NCBI GenBank assembly: GCA_947623455.1
Contig: OX392538.1
Span: 4,278,001-4,342,000, forward strand
Direction of reading: 5' to 3'
Length of the DNA stretch: 64,000 nucleotides
Origin: Mimachlamys varia
Taxonomy: Eukaryota > Mollusca > Bivalvia > Pectinida > Pectinidae
Under the pieces are notes generated by a model. It was not told where the DNA came from and did not search any database. It worked only from the letters and a program-made list of their open reading frames with translations. Within the stretch, counting starts at the first letter, position 1. Every line of letters begins with the position of its first letter. Shown here piece by piece: positions 37,601-49,692 of the stretch. The position numbers were made by a program, and so were the translations under genes.

Positions 37601-40166
37601 CTAATTACTGTACATAACAGAACTATCAGGTCAACCTAATCACTGTACACAACAGTACCCTCAAGTCAACCTAATTACTGTACATAATAGTACCCTCAAG
37701 TCAACCTAATTATTGTGTACATAACAGAACCCTCAAGTCAACCTAATCACTGCACACAACAGTACCCTCAAGTCAACCTAATCACTGTACATAACAGTAC
37801 CCTCAAGACAACCTAATCACTGTACATAACAGTACCCTCAAGTCAACCTAATCACTGTACATAACAGTACCCTCAAGTCAACCTAATCACTGTACATAAC
37901 AGTACCCTCAAGTCAACCTAATCACTGTACATAACAGTACCCTCAAGTCAACCTAATCACTGTACATAACAGTACCCTCAAGTCAACCTAATCACTGTAC
38001 ATAACAGTACCCTCAAGTCAACCTAATCACTGTACATAACAGTACCCTCAAGTCAACCTAATTACTGTACATAACAGTACCCTCAAGTCAACCTAATTAC
38101 TGTACATAACAGTATCCTTAAGTCAACCTAATCACTGTACATAACAGTATCCTCAAGTCAACCTAATTACTGTACATAACAGTACCCTCAAGTCAATCTA
38201 ATTACTGTACATAACAGTACCCTCAAGTCAACCTAATTACTGTACATAACAGTACCCTCAAGTCAACCTAACTACTGTACATAACAGAACCCTCAAGTCA
38301 ACCTAATTACTGTACATAACAGTACCCTCAAGTCAACATAATCACTGTACATAACAGAACTCTCAAGTCAACCTAATCACTGTACATAACAGTACCCTCA
38401 AGTCAACCTAATTACTGTACATAACAGTACCCTCAAGTCAACCTAATTACTGTACATAACAGTACCCTCAAGTCAACCTAATTACTGTACATAACAGTAC
38501 CCTCAGGTCAACCTAAACACTGTACATAACAGTACCCTCAAGTCAACCTAATCACTGTACATAACAGTACCCTCAAGTCAACCTAATCATTGTGTACATA
38601 ACAGTACCCTCAAGTCAACCTTATCACTGTATATAACAGTACCCTCAAGTCAACCTAATCACTGTACATAATAGTACCCTCAAGTCAACCTAATCACTGT
38701 ACATAACAGTACCCTCAAGTCAACCTAATTACTGTACATAACAGTACCCTCAAGTCAACATAATCACTATACATAACAGTCCCCTCAAGTCAACCTAATC
38801 ACTGTACATAACAGTACCCTCAAGTCAACCTAATCACTGTACATAACAGTACCCTCAAGTCAACCTAATTACTGTACATAACAGTACCCTCAAGTCAACC
38901 TAATCATTGTACATAACAGTACCCTCAAGTCAACCTAATCACTGTACATAACAGTACCCTCAAGTCAACCTAATCACTGTACATAACAGTACCCTCAGGT
39001 CAACCTAATTATTGTACATAACAGTACCCTCAAGTCAACCTAATTACTGTACACAACAGTACCCTCAAGTCAACCTAATCACCGTACATAACAGTACCCT
39101 CAAGTCAACCTAATCATTGTACATAACAGTACCCTCAAGGCAACCTAATTACTGTACATAACAGTACCCTCAAGTCAACCTAATCACTGTACATAACAGT
39201 ACCCTCAAGTCAACCTAATCACTGTACATAACAGTACCCTCAAGTCAACCTAATCACTGTACATAACAGTACCCTCAAGTCAACCTAATCACTGTACATA
39301 ACAGTACCCTCCAGTCAACCTAATCACTGTACATAACAGTACCCTCAAGTCAATCTAATTACTGTACATAACAGAACTATCAGGTCAACCTAATCACTGT
39401 ACACAACAGTACCCTCAAGTCAACCTAATTACTGTACATAATAGTACCCTCAAGTCAACCTAATTATTGTGTACATAACAGAACCCTCAAGTCAACCTAA
39501 TCACTGCACACAACAGTACCCTCAAGTCAACCTAATCACTGTACATAACAGTACCCTCAAGACAACCTAATCACTGTACATAACAGTACCCTCAAGTCAA
39601 CCTAATCACTGTACATAACAGTACCCTCAAGTCAACCTAATCACTGTACATAACAGTACCCTCAAGTCAACCTAATCACTGTACATAACAGTACCCTCAA
39701 GTCAACCTAATCACTGTACATAACAGTACCCTCATGTCAACCTAATTACTGTACATAACAGTACCCTCAAGTCAACCTAATTACTGTACACAACAGTACC
39801 CTCAAGTCAACCTAATCACCGTACATAACAGTACCCTCAAGTCAACCTAATCATTGTACATAACAGTACCCTCAAGTCAACCTAATTACTGTACATAACA
39901 GTACCCTCAAGTCAACCTAATCACTGTACATAACAGTACCCTCAAGTCAACCTAATCACTGTACATAACAGTACCCTCAAGTCAACCTAATCACTGTACA
40001 TAACAGTACCCTCAAGTCAATCTAATTACTGTACATAACAGTACCCTCAAGTCAACCTAATCACTGTACATAACAGTACCCTCAAGTCAACCTAATCACT
40101 GTACATAACAGTACCCTCAAGTCAACCTAATCATTGTACATAACAGTACCCTCAAGTCAACTTAAA
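31620..40166. repeat. 35-bp minisatellite, about 218 copies, with 1756-bp higher-order repeat
   Basis: The unit is 'ctgtacataacagtaccctc' plus 'aagtcaacctaatca'. Rare variants recur at a fixed spacing. The marker 'gtatccttaag' is at 33674, 35430 and 38113, and 'gaaccctcgag' is at 33463 and 35219. The spacing is 1756 bp once the 927-bp insertion and target duplication are removed, so roughly 50 units were duplicated as a block. At least three block copies are visible. The array is interrupted by a transposon at 36441-37365. Confidence 0.97.
36441..37365. mobile_element. 925-bp non-autonomous TA-target DNA transposon inside the 35-bp array
   Basis: The ends are CAGTTGTGGTATCGCACAAC and its inverted partner with one mismatch. 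TA is duplicated on each side (36439-36440 and 37366-37367), as in Tc1/mariner-type insertion. Paralogous empty sites at 34683-34684 and 39120-39121 in the other higher-order copies confirm the exact borders. Subterminal zones are rich in repeated 'catcgtgcg' and 'cgttcgcccatcg' motifs at both ends, and the centre is AT-rich. No transposase frame is present. Confidence 0.9.
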
Positions 40167-40960
40167 CACTGAAGTACTGAACGATACAACACACAGGAAG
40201 TTTATAACTTCCAATGTCACTGTGCACCTGTAATATGGAACAACCAATAACCAATCCATTTCATCAGCACGGTTCTGACAGCGAGAACTAGGACATCCAC
40301 TTCCTCAGTGATTTGTCAAGTGCACACATGTGGGTTAACATGTAGGAGGGGGAGAAATGGGCAGCAGCCTGTTGTCTCAATGTCGTACCTAGATCTAACA
40401 CCGCACATGGAAGCCATAATGGACAAGTTGAACAATAGTGAGATGAGCCAAGTGCCAAGTTCTGCCTGACAAGTGTTTTTTAGTTAATACCCCCTGATCA
40501 ACAGCCAGACGAGACCCACTCTACATCACCCTGTCTCATTCACCGGCAATTCCACAGTCTAGTCGACATTTTTTCACAGGCGTTTCCCCTACAAATCTGG
40601 GAGATGGTAAATTGAAAATATAATTTGATTATGAGGTCTCTGATATGGAATTCCTCGTGGCTTATGGTTATCGTCACACATCGGCCCTAACTTGTGTGTG
40701 CTGTACGTTCAGTGATCATTACATCTATCACGTCTCTCGTCATCTCCACGCGATTACCTCGATTAGCTCCGCTCTCATCATCATGTCTTGATGAAATCAA
40801 ACAAATATTCTTGCAATGTGGACATTTTATCAGCATCTTTCTTTTCACATTACCAAAGCCATTAAGTGACATTAGTAATGACTAGCAAGGTCCCTGTTTC
40901 TTTTTGTTAAGTAAAACACTGAATTAACTCATGGGGTTATAAAAAAGAATAGAACACTAT
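40167..40960. other. Unique intronic sequence, nothing recognised
   Basis: Overlapping plus and minus open frames at 40687-40885 have no splice support. Nothing else is seen. Confidence 0.4.
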
Positions 40961-40974
40961 GATCAACATGATCT

Positions 40975-41830
40975 GTCGTACTGTAGTTATAAGTCCTGTC
41001 ATGTGCTTATGTACAGGTTGGTGTCATTGTAGTAAACATGAGGTACACTGTCACACTGTAGTTATAAGTCCTGTCATGTACTTATGTACAGGTTGGTGTC
41101 ATTGTAGTAAATATGAGGTACACTGTCACACTGTAGTAAACATGAGGTACACTGTTACACTGTAGTTATAAGTCCTGTCATGTACTTATGTACAGGTTGG
41201 TGTCATTGTAGTAAACATGAGGTACACTGTCGTACTGTAGTTATAAGTCCTGTCATTTACTTATGTACAGGTTGGTGTCATTGTAGTAAACATGAGGTAC
41301 ACTGTTACATTGTAGTTATAAGTCCTGTCATGTACTTATGTACAGGTTGGTGTCATTGTAGTAAACATGAGGTACACTGTCGTACTGTAGTTATAAGTCC
41401 TGTCATTTACTTATGTACAGGTTGGTGTCATTGTAGTAAACATGAGGTACACTGTTACATTGTAGTTATAAGTCCTGTCATTTACTTATGTACAGGTTGG
41501 TGTCATTGTAGTAAACATGAGGTACACTGTTACATTGTAGTTATAAGTCCTGTCATGTACTTATGTACAGGTTAGTGTCATTGTAGTAAACATGAGGTAC
41601 ACTGTTACATTGTAGTTATAAGTCCTGTCATGTACTTATGTACAGGTTAGTGTCATTGTAGTAAACATGAGGTACACTGTCACACTGTAGTAAACATGAG
41701 GTACACTGTTACATTGTAGTAAACATGAGGTACACTGTTACATTGTAGTAAACATGAGGTACACTGTTACATTGTAGTAAACATGAGGTACACTGCTACA
41801 TTGTAGTAAACATGAGGTTCACTGTTACAA
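40975..41830. repeat. 75-bp minisatellite with a 29-bp sub-array at its end
   Basis: The unit is 'gttataagtcctgtcatgta', 'cttatgtacaggttggtgtc' and 'attgtagtaaacatgaggta' plus 15 more bases. From 41680 only the 29-bp part 'gtaaacatgaggtacactgt' plus 'tacattgta' is repeated, about six times. A sub-segment thus amplified on its own. Confidence 0.95.
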
Positions 41831-42060
41831 CATCAGTGTTTACATAATGAAGTACAAAGATAGTAATAACAATACCTTCAGTAGAAGATTATCAGTACAC
41901 TGTCTACCTTCAGTACTGTCTGACTTGTGTACTGGATGAAGTACATTATTAGTTAACTGCCTTTCTTCAGTACTCTATGTGATGAAGTATGTGATGAGAA
42001 CATTGTCTTTCTTCAGTAGTATTACACTGCCGTACATCAGTAGAGTAAGTGCATCATCAT
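41831..42060. repeat. Decayed 'gatgaagtac' repeats
   Basis: Irregular copies of 'cagtactgtctgac' and 'gatgaagtatgtgatgagaa' look like an older, diverged edge of the following array. Confidence 0.5.
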
Positions 42061-42064
42061 TGCA

Positions 42065-43950
42065 CTGTCTGACTTCATCCGTGCATGTGATGAAGTATGT
42101 TATCAGTACACTGCCTGACTTCATCAGAGTCAGTGATGAAGTACAGGCTGACTTTATCGGTGTCGGTGATGAAGTACAGTCAGACTTTATCAGTGTCGGT
42201 GATGAAGTACAGGCTGACTTTATCAGTGTCTGTGATGAAGTACAGCCTGACTTTATCAGTGTCTGTGATGAAGTACAGTCAGACTTTATCAGTGTCGGTG
42301 ATGAAGTACAGGCTGACTTTATCAGTGTCTGTGATGAAGTACAGCCTGACTTTATCAGTGTCTGTGATGAAGTACAGCCTGACTTTATCAGTGTCTGTGA
42401 TGAAGTACAGACTGACTTTATCAGTGTTGGTGATGAAGTACAATCTGACTTTATCAGTGTTGGTGATGCAGTACAATCTGACTTTATCAGTGTCTGTGAT
42501 GAAGTACAGTCTGACTTCATCAGTTTCTGTGATGAAGTACAGACTGACTTTATCAGTGTCTGTGATGAAGTACAGTCTGACTTTATCCGTGTCTTGATGA
42601 AGTACAGTCTGACTTTATCAGTGTCTGTGATGAAGTACAGTCTGAATTTATCAGTGTCTGTGATGAAATACAGTCTGACTTATTCAGTGTCAGTGATGAA
42701 GTACAGACTGACTTTATCAGTGTTGGTGATGAAGTACAATCTGACTTTATCAGTGTCGATGATGAAGTACAGTCTGACTTTATCAGTGTCTGTGATGAAG
42801 TACAGTCTGACTTTATCAGTGTCTGTGATGAAGTACAGTCTGACTTTATCAGTGTCGATGATGAAGTACAGTCTGACTTTAACAGTGTCTGTGATGAAGT
42901 ACAACCTGACTTTATCAGTGTCTGTGATGAAGTACAGTCTTTCTTTATCAGGGTCTGTGATGAAGTACAGTCTGACTTTATCAGTGTCGGTGATGAAGTA
43001 AAGCCTGACTTCATCAGTGTTGGTGATGAAGTACAGTCTGACTTTATCAGTGTCTGTGATGAAGTACAGTCTGACTTTATCAGTGTCTGTGATGAAGTAC
43101 AGTCTGACTTTATCAGTGTCTGTGATGAAGTACAGTCTGACTTTATCAGTGTTGGTGATGAAGTACAACCTGACTTTATCAGTGTCTGTGATGAAGTACA
43201 ACCTGACTTTATCAGTGTTGGTGATGAAGAACAGACTGACTTTATCAGTGTCTTGATGAAGTACAGTCTGACTTTATCAGTGTCTGTGATGAAGTACAGC
43301 CTGACTTTATCAGTGTCGGTGATGAAGTACAGTCTGATTTTATCTGTGTCGTGATGAAGAACAGCCTGGCTTTATCAGTGTCGGTGATGAAGTACAGTCT
43401 GATTTTATCTGTGTCTTGATGAAGTACAGTCTGATTTTATCTGTGTCGTGATGAAGAACAGCCTGACTTTATCAGTGTCGGGGATGAAGTACAGTCTGAT
43501 TTTATCTGTGTCTTGATGAAGTACAGACTGACTTTATCAGTGTAGGTGATGAAGTACAGTCAGACTTTATCAGTGTCTGTGATGAAGTACAGTCAGACTT
43601 TACCAGTGTTGGTGATGAAGTACAGTCAGTCTTTATCAGTGTCGGTGATGAAGTACAGTCAGACTTTATCAGTGTTGGTGATGAAGTACAGTCAGACTTT
43701 ATCAGTGTCGGTGATGAAGTACAGTCTGACTTTATCGGTGTTGTGATGAAGTACAGTCTGACTTATCAGTTTCTGTGATGAAGTACAGCCTGACTTTATC
43801 AGTATCAGTGATGAAGTAAAGCCTGACTTTATCGGTGTCAGTGATGAAGTACAGTCTTTCTTTATCAGTGTCAGTGATGAAGTGCAGTCAGACTTTATCT
43901 GTGACGGTGATGAAGTACAGCCCAACTTTATCGGTGATGAAGTACAGGTA
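42065..43950. repeat. 33-bp minisatellite, about 57 copies
   Basis: The unit is 'gatgaagtacagtctgactt' plus 'tatcagtgtctgt'. With an 11-codon period and no stop in several frames, it yields long frames on both strands (for example 41979-43001 plus and 42680-43201 minus). Open reading in four frames at once shows these are a consequence of periodicity. Confidence 0.97.
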
Positions 43951-44062
43951 GCCGGTGCCCTAATCAATGCTACCAGTGACCAGCGTTAATGACCTTGCCT
44001 TTTCTGATAACAAAACAATTGAGTATTGATTTCTCCGTCTTCCTCACTGACATGTGACCTAC

Positions 44063-44172
44063 ATGTGGAGGTAATTTGGAGGCTGTGGCGAGGTGTTCCA
44101 GTAATACGGTCAGGTCTCCCCCCAACAGAGTGACATCGCTAAAAATGTCACTCATCAATAAGGCAACATAAC
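44063..44172 (-). CDS. Exon, possible GAIN-like region (part 1)
   Basis: Minus strand: 'ggtactccagctctag' precedes 110 open bases, entered in phase 1. After two bases the 36 codons read YVALLMSDIFSDVTLLGGDL and TVLLEHLATASKLPPH. The exon ends CAT|GTAGGTC in phase 0, with a second GT four bases on. The amphipathic helices and 'LLGGDL' followed by 'LLEHL' resemble the start of the GAIN subdomain A of adhesion GPCRs. That is from memory of the pattern, not a search. The next exon by phase is 26442-26547, across a 17.5-kb intron made mostly of minisatellites. It could instead belong to the tastin-like gene on the same strand, but exon 9 of that gene leaves in phase 0 and this exon needs phase 1. 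Confidence 0.5.
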
Positions 44173-45805
44173 CTAGAGCTGGAGTACTGGGCTATATCTC
44201 AGTAACCTAGAGCTGGAGTACCAGGCTATATCTCAGTAACCTAGAGCTGGAGTACCAGGCTATATCTCAGTAACCTAGAGCTGGAGTACCAGGCCATATC
44301 TCAGTAACCTAGAGCTGGAGTACCGGGCTATATCTCAGTAACCTAGAGCTGGAGTACCAGGCTATATCTCAATAACCTAGAGCTGGAGTACTGGGCTATA
44401 TCTCAGTAACCTAGAGCTGGAGTACCAGGCCATATCTCAGTAACCTAGAGCTGGAGTACCAGGCTATATCTCAGTAACCTAGAGCTGGAGTATCAGGCTA
44501 TATCTCAGTAACCTAGAGCTGGAGTACCAGGCTATATCTCAGTAACCTAGAGCTGGAGTACCGGGCTATATCTCAGTAACCTAGAGCTGGAGTACCAGGC
44601 TATATCTCAGTAACCTAGAGCTGGAGTACCAGGCTATATCTCAGTAACCTAGAGCTGGAGTACCAGGCTATATCTCAGTAACCTAGAGCTGGAGTACCAG
44701 GCTATATCTCAGTAACCTAGAGCTTGAGTACTGGGCTATATCTCAGTAACCTAGAGCTGGAGTACCAGGCTATATCTCAGTAACCTAGAGCTGGAGTACC
44801 AGGCTATATCTCAGTAACCTAGAGCTGGAGTACCAGGCTATATCTCAGTAACCTAGAGCTGGAGTACCAGGCTATATCTCAGTAACCTAGAGCTGGAGTA
44901 CCAGGCTATATCTCAGTAACCTAGAGCTGGAGTACCAGGCTATATCTCAGTAACCTAGAGCTTGAGTACTGGGCTATATCTCAGTAACCTAGAGCTGGAG
45001 TACCGGGCTATATCTCAGTAACCTAGAGCTGGAGTACTGGGCTATATCTTAGTAACCTAGAGCTGGAGTACTGGGTTATATCTCAGTAACTTAGAGCTGG
45101 AGTACCAGGCTATATCTCAGTAACCTAGAGCTGGAGTACCAGGCTATATCTCAGTAACCTAGAGCTGGAGTACCAGGCTATATCTCAGTAACCTAGAGCT
45201 GGAGTACCAGGCTATATCTCAGTAACCTAGAGCTGGAGTACTGGGCTATATCTCAGTAACCTAGAGCTGGAGTACTGGGCTATATCTCAGTAACCTAGAG
45301 CTGGAGTACTGGGTTATATCTCAGTAACCTAGAGCTGGAGTACCAGGCTATATCTCAGTAACCTAGAGCTGGAGTACCAGGCTATATCTCAGTAACCTAG
45401 AGCTGGAGTACTGGGCTATATCTCAGTAACCTAGAGCTGGAGTACTGGGCTATATCTCAGTAACCTAGAGCTGGAGTACTGGGCTATATCTCAGTAACCT
45501 AGAGCTGGAGTACCAGGCTATATCTCAGTAACCTAGAGCTGGAGTACTGGGCTATATCTCAGTAACCTAGAGCTGGAGTACCAGGCTATATCTCAGTAAC
45601 CTAGAGCTGGAGTACTGGGCTATATCTCGGTAACCTAGAGCTGGAGTACTGGGCTATATCTCAGTAACCTAGAGCTGGAGTACCAGGCTATATCTCAGTA
45701 ACCTAGAGCTGGAGTACCAGGCTATATCTCAGTAACCTAGAGCTGGAGTACCAGGCTATATCTCAGTAACCTAGAGCTGGAGTACCAGGTTATATCTCAG
45801 AAATA
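44173..45805 (-). repeat. 34-bp minisatellite carrying copies of the 44-kb exon acceptor, about 48 copies
   Basis: The plus-strand unit is 'agtaacctagagctggagta' plus 'ccaggctatatctc'. On the minus strand each unit reads 'ggtactccagctctag' followed by GTTA, the same border as the real exon start GTTATGTTGCC. The array lies directly upstream of that exon, so the last roughly 28 intron bases and 4 to 5 exon bases are the repeated unit. Confidence 0.85.
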
Positions 45806-45913
45806 GGTTGGGTGCTCAAACCAACATTTAAATCTATATTTCTAATGCATGTGTTTTTCTAAAAAAAAAAAAAATACATTTTCATATAAGTGATAATGTA
45901 TTTGACCTTATCT
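45806..45913. other. Short unique spacer
   Basis: Contains an A-run; nothing recognised. Confidence 0.4.
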
Positions 45914-45978
45914 ACATCTACTATATCACTGTGTTACCTCGGTAGGTCACCGAGGTAACACAGTGATATAGTAGATGT
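45914..45978. repeat. Perfect 30-bp inverted repeat (hairpin)
   Basis: Arms 45914-45943 and 45949-45978 are exact reverse complements with a 5-base loop 'aggtc'. The arm begins 'acatctactatatcactgtg'. A hairpin with no mismatch argues for recent origin or for maintenance by conversion. Confidence 0.92.
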
Positions 45979-46155
45979 CTTAGGAGTATCAGTACACCCG
46001 AGCCTGGTAGTTACAAGTATAAACTCTAAGTATGTTGGAGTTACTTCCCCTCTAAAATAGCAAGGAAAAACATTTCTATGAAAACAATACAAATACTATG
46101 ACACAAAAAATTACATAGCTTTTAATTAGGCATGAAATGTCTGAGACATAAAATG

Positions 46156-46180
46156 CCCCCCCCCCCCCCCCCCCCCCCCC
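46156..46180. repeat. C25 homopolymer
   Basis: Uninterrupted run of 25 C. A second run of about 15 C lies at 46735-46749. Confidence 0.9.
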
Positions 46181-46204
46181 TAAATAAGTTCTTCTTGCTT
46201 ATTA

Positions 46205-46325
46205 TGTACATGTGAAGTTTGACGACAATCAGACCAGTAGTTATTTAACTAAGCTGGTAACATTACCATGGGACCGGAAGGGCATGGGTAACACTATATA
46301 CCCCCCATTTGGGGGGGCATACAAA
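46205..46325. repeat. Dispersed repeat with C run (copy 2)
   Basis: Diverged copy of 28045-28185, sharing 'agtagttatttaa', 'aagctggt' and 'acattaccatgggac'. It ends 'ccccccatttgggggggcat', which can fold back on itself. Confidence 0.6.
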
Positions 46326-46777
46326 TGTATGAAAGGTCTAAATGTGCTTTTAAAATGCAGACAAAGATTTCATCATCCTAGTGTTTATTGGTGTATTATT
46401 GTGCTGCTACATCATTAGGTGTAGTCACCAGTTATAAGGGAGACAACTGTAACACTTTAGACTGATACAAAGATCAGTCAGATTGTTCTAAGCATCCTTA
46501 GATGCAACAACCATTAAGTCCTAAAACACGTGGTCAATCAAGCAGAATGTGAAGGTCAAATCCAGCATGTAAAACCTAGTATATGCTATATATCCTTAGA
46601 TGTAATGCATCAGTTACATGTATGTAGGTTTGGCTGATGTAGGTCTTACTATACTCACAACTGACCTCAACAATTCACACTTCTTATTAACTTAATGTGG
46701 ATACAGACGACGCCTGTGGTATAGCATAACAACTCCCCCCCCCCCCCCCACCCCACAAACACTTTATTGGCGAGAGC
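46326..46777. other. Unique sequence, nothing recognised
   Basis: No exon or RNA gene recognised. Confidence 0.4.
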
Positions 46778-46781
46778 TTAA

Positions 46782-48863
46782 AGAGGCATCACGGTAAAAC
46801 TATATTTTTTTATGCTTATTTTGAATTATTGTATATTTGAATTAAATGTATACTCTTGTGGAAAATTAATGGGCGACTTACGCTGAAATATGTTCACAAA
46901 AATTTTAATTAATAATTAAAAAAGGGAATCACTATTCGTTGATCAACGATTTGGACATGTAAATTTTTTTGCATCACATATGATAACGCATGCGCATAAC
47001 AAGCTACATCGGTAAACAAAAAATGGCGATCCGCGTGACCTACATGTAACTACCAAGCGAAAAGTGGCCGAATGGTCAAATTTTAACGTAAGGATTATAT
47101 TACGGAAGCATAATGAGGGATGTGAAGTATTCCAGGGAGAGACTAACAGCCCAATTGTTTGCAATGTTACAGTTTTCTTCTGGATAGCCGGTGACACAGT
47201 TTTTATTTGGTTTTGGGGCCTCCCAAGGGATAACTCTTTCATTCCTCTGTTACATGAAATGCGTGTGTAAAACTTGAAAGCGTGTATTGTAATATTCCCT
47301 TTATAATATTCCGGTAAAACGGCATTATTGAATTATATTGCTGAAGAGAAAGACCTTTTCACATACAAGAAAAACCGTAGGGGGGGTTACGTTATAAAAC
47401 GCCGGTATCCTGGGTGATTGAGTTTAATGTATACGGATTCAATTTGGACAAAATGAATAAATTTATGTCATCATGTGCGGATAAAAAAAATCTTGTCATA
47501 CCTAATCTATAAAATACGGATTGTACAAATATTATCGGGTTTGGACCCCGGTATTAAATTTGATATGAACCAAAATATATGCATTATATAAGTGAAGTCA
47601 TTAATTCATAAAAAAAAATCATATATATGTATGTCCCATGTCTGCAGTTGTGTTGAAAATGTTAACGAACCTTTAAATTTACATAAAAAAGTAAAGAATC
47701 ATAATAATAATAATAATAATAATAGACTTTATTTAAACTTGATAACATGTTGAGCTTAAAGCTCATCTTACACATGGTCAAGATACATATAAAATATACA
47801 ATATTTACAACATTAATTAATACAAAGTTTGTAGCTGTCAGTACAAGTGAAGATATAAAATACATCCACAGGAAGATTACAAATTACTCCATAAAAAAAT
47901 AAAAATAATAATAATCATAACATTTATAAATGGATTAAGTATTGGACAATTATCTTCTCGACTAGTTCCAAATTTGAGATATATATTATACATGTATTCT
48001 ACATATTTAGTGCGTGGTGCGTCATATGAGTGCACGGACTTCCGTGATACATATATAATTGTAAGTGTTAAAGTATGTTGACGCTGAAATTTGGATAGAT
48101 TTTAGATGGTTATATAGATAGTCTGAAAAAAATCTTCAATACCTCGAGCTGTATAAAAAAAATCGGAATCATTTCGTTTTATTTTTTTACTTTTCAATGC
48201 ATGCACACTTTTGTGAAATGGTTCTAAATGAGGATTCGTGAAGATAACTTTTTACAGAAATTAAGGTTTGCCCTATGGTTGTCATCGTCGGAAACCCACA
48301 TGACACTGTTAAACGTACAATGTAAGAGTGCGGTGTAGCTTTTATGACCATTGAGGGGGCATTTTTATCGAAAATTGATCTTAACCCCCCAAATGTGTAA
48401 AATTACTCTAAACATCCTATTTTAGGTCCAAAACTAGCTGTAACAAATTCTCAGGTACCTGTGATTTGCATCGTTTCAGTCAGGTACTGATGTCGATAAA
48501 TGATGCAGAGATGTCGACATAAATTTATTCATATGCATATCGTGTGTAATTAACGTCTGATTATTAATGTGAATGTGATTCAATAAATTTATACACGGAC
48601 TTTGTGTCTGGTTCATCATCGGACCTGTACATTACGTATCCCCTCCCTATGGGCCCCTCGTCGACTTGCGACAAAATAGTCACGTGATTGACGCCTGATC
48701 AGCGCTATTTTTATCGGGCTTTCCCAAGGAATGCAATTTTGCAAGTGGCTAATAAACATATTTTGAGTGCGCTTTGAATATTGAAATATCAGGAAATGTA
48801 TCTGGTAGTGCAGACAGCATGTACATTCAAGAACTTCATTGTAGACTTCCCCAGGATGCCCCT
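46782..48863. mobile_element. Possible 2.1-kb TTAA-flanked DNA element
   Basis: Left border TTAA|AGAGGCATC and right border GATGCCCCT|TTAA give a 9-bp inverted terminus with one mismatch and TTAA on both sides, the piggyBac-type target. No transposase frame is visible. Inside, 47690-47900 holds an (ATT)n tract next to 'gactttatttaaac', which reads on the minus strand like the 3' end of a non-LTR retrotransposon. The short termini make this a tentative call. Confidence 0.3.
47695..47900 (-). mobile_element. Probable non-LTR retrotransposon 3'-end fragment
   Basis: On the minus strand AATAAAGTC is followed by (TATTAT)n at 47701-47723, typical of the 3' terminal repeat of CR1/L2-like elements. 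No reverse-transcriptase sequence is present. Confidence 0.4.
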
Positions 48864-48937
48864 TTAAAATAATACATGTAAGAATTTGTTTAAGGCCAAT
48901 TTTCTTTTACAAGATTTATAAACATAAGCTGCAGGTT

Positions 48938-49403
48938 TAGCCTGTTGTCCGATTCTTTATAATAATAATAATGTTTATTCAGGCAAAGGCATAGTAAAAT
49001 TACACAGTACAAATATCGCATTTCATAAGCAATTGGATCACAATTATAATCAGTAATAAATTAAATTATTGTGGGTTTCTTAAAATTATTAATTTAAAAC
49101 ATAAAATATCACAGAAGAATTTTCACAAACCTTGACATATCACAGTTTAAATTTGTATCGCATGAAATTAAATTACACTGTGATTGCAAATCTTCTAAGT
49201 AAAAAAGTTGAAAATTTTAGAGATGTCAATTAAAAAAGTAGAGGAAAATTTGTAAAACCAGATGAAAATGCCTTTGGCCTTGGATTACCCATAAAGCCTA
49301 TAAAATAGGCTTATTTCCAATGGGGTCCATTAAAGCAATGCTATATTTGCATGCATAAATATTTGTATGTATTGTATGTGTATTGTTAATAAAATGAAAT
49401 GAA
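48938..49403. mobile_element. 466-bp retroposed insertion with 24-bp target duplications
   Basis: The 24-bp sequence starting 'atttataaacataagctg' occurs at 48914-48937 and again at 49404-49427. The insert ends 'aataaaatgaaatgaa' on the plus strand, like a polyA signal plus A-rich tail. It starts near an (AAT)n tract followed by 'gtttattcaggcaaaggc', a phrase resembling the reversed end of another non-LTR family. Target duplications of this length fit LINE-type integration. The insert may be composite. Confidence 0.7.
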
Positions 49404-49427
49404 ATTTATAAACATAAGCTGCAGGTT

Positions 49428-49623
49428 GCCTACTGAACCCAGTAGTCAGATAATTGCCTTGTATATCCTGTTCTGAAAACAGAATATCCTGGGTGTCTCG
49501 CAAGTTTGTTTTACCCTCAGACATAAACACTTGTTCAATCATCAGGGAGGTTTTGTAAAATTTGGGACAGATGGACCAAACAAAAACGAAAATCCTTGTA
49601 AAGATAAACAAATATTGTCTTAC
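49428..49623. other. Intron 9 of the tastin-like gene (start)
   Basis: Sequence just downstream (minus strand) of exon 9. No next exon is recognised to the left, so the 3' end of the gene is not located. Confidence 0.4.
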
Positions 49624-49692
49624 CTTTTTGAAGGCCACTGGAACATCGCAGCTAGTTTCATCTTTCAAGACATCTGCCCATTTCACATTTTT
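49624..49692 (-). CDS. Tastin-like gene, exon 9
   Basis: 'attattttatag' then 23 codons, KNVKWADVLKDETSCDVPVA then FKK, then AAG|GTAAGAC. Phase 0 on both sides. Confidence 0.7.

Noticed and set aside
31620..40166. CRISPR-like appearance of short regular repeats
   Set aside because: Units are contiguous with no unique spacers, and the context is a eukaryotic genome.
41979..43201. Long overlapping frames on both strands in the 33-bp array
   Set aside because: Four frames are open at once because the period is a multiple of three. This is periodicity, not coding.
46943..47270. Overlapping open frames near 'aaaatggcgatccgcg'
   Set aside because: No splice signals and no family; lies within a possible TTAA-flanked element.
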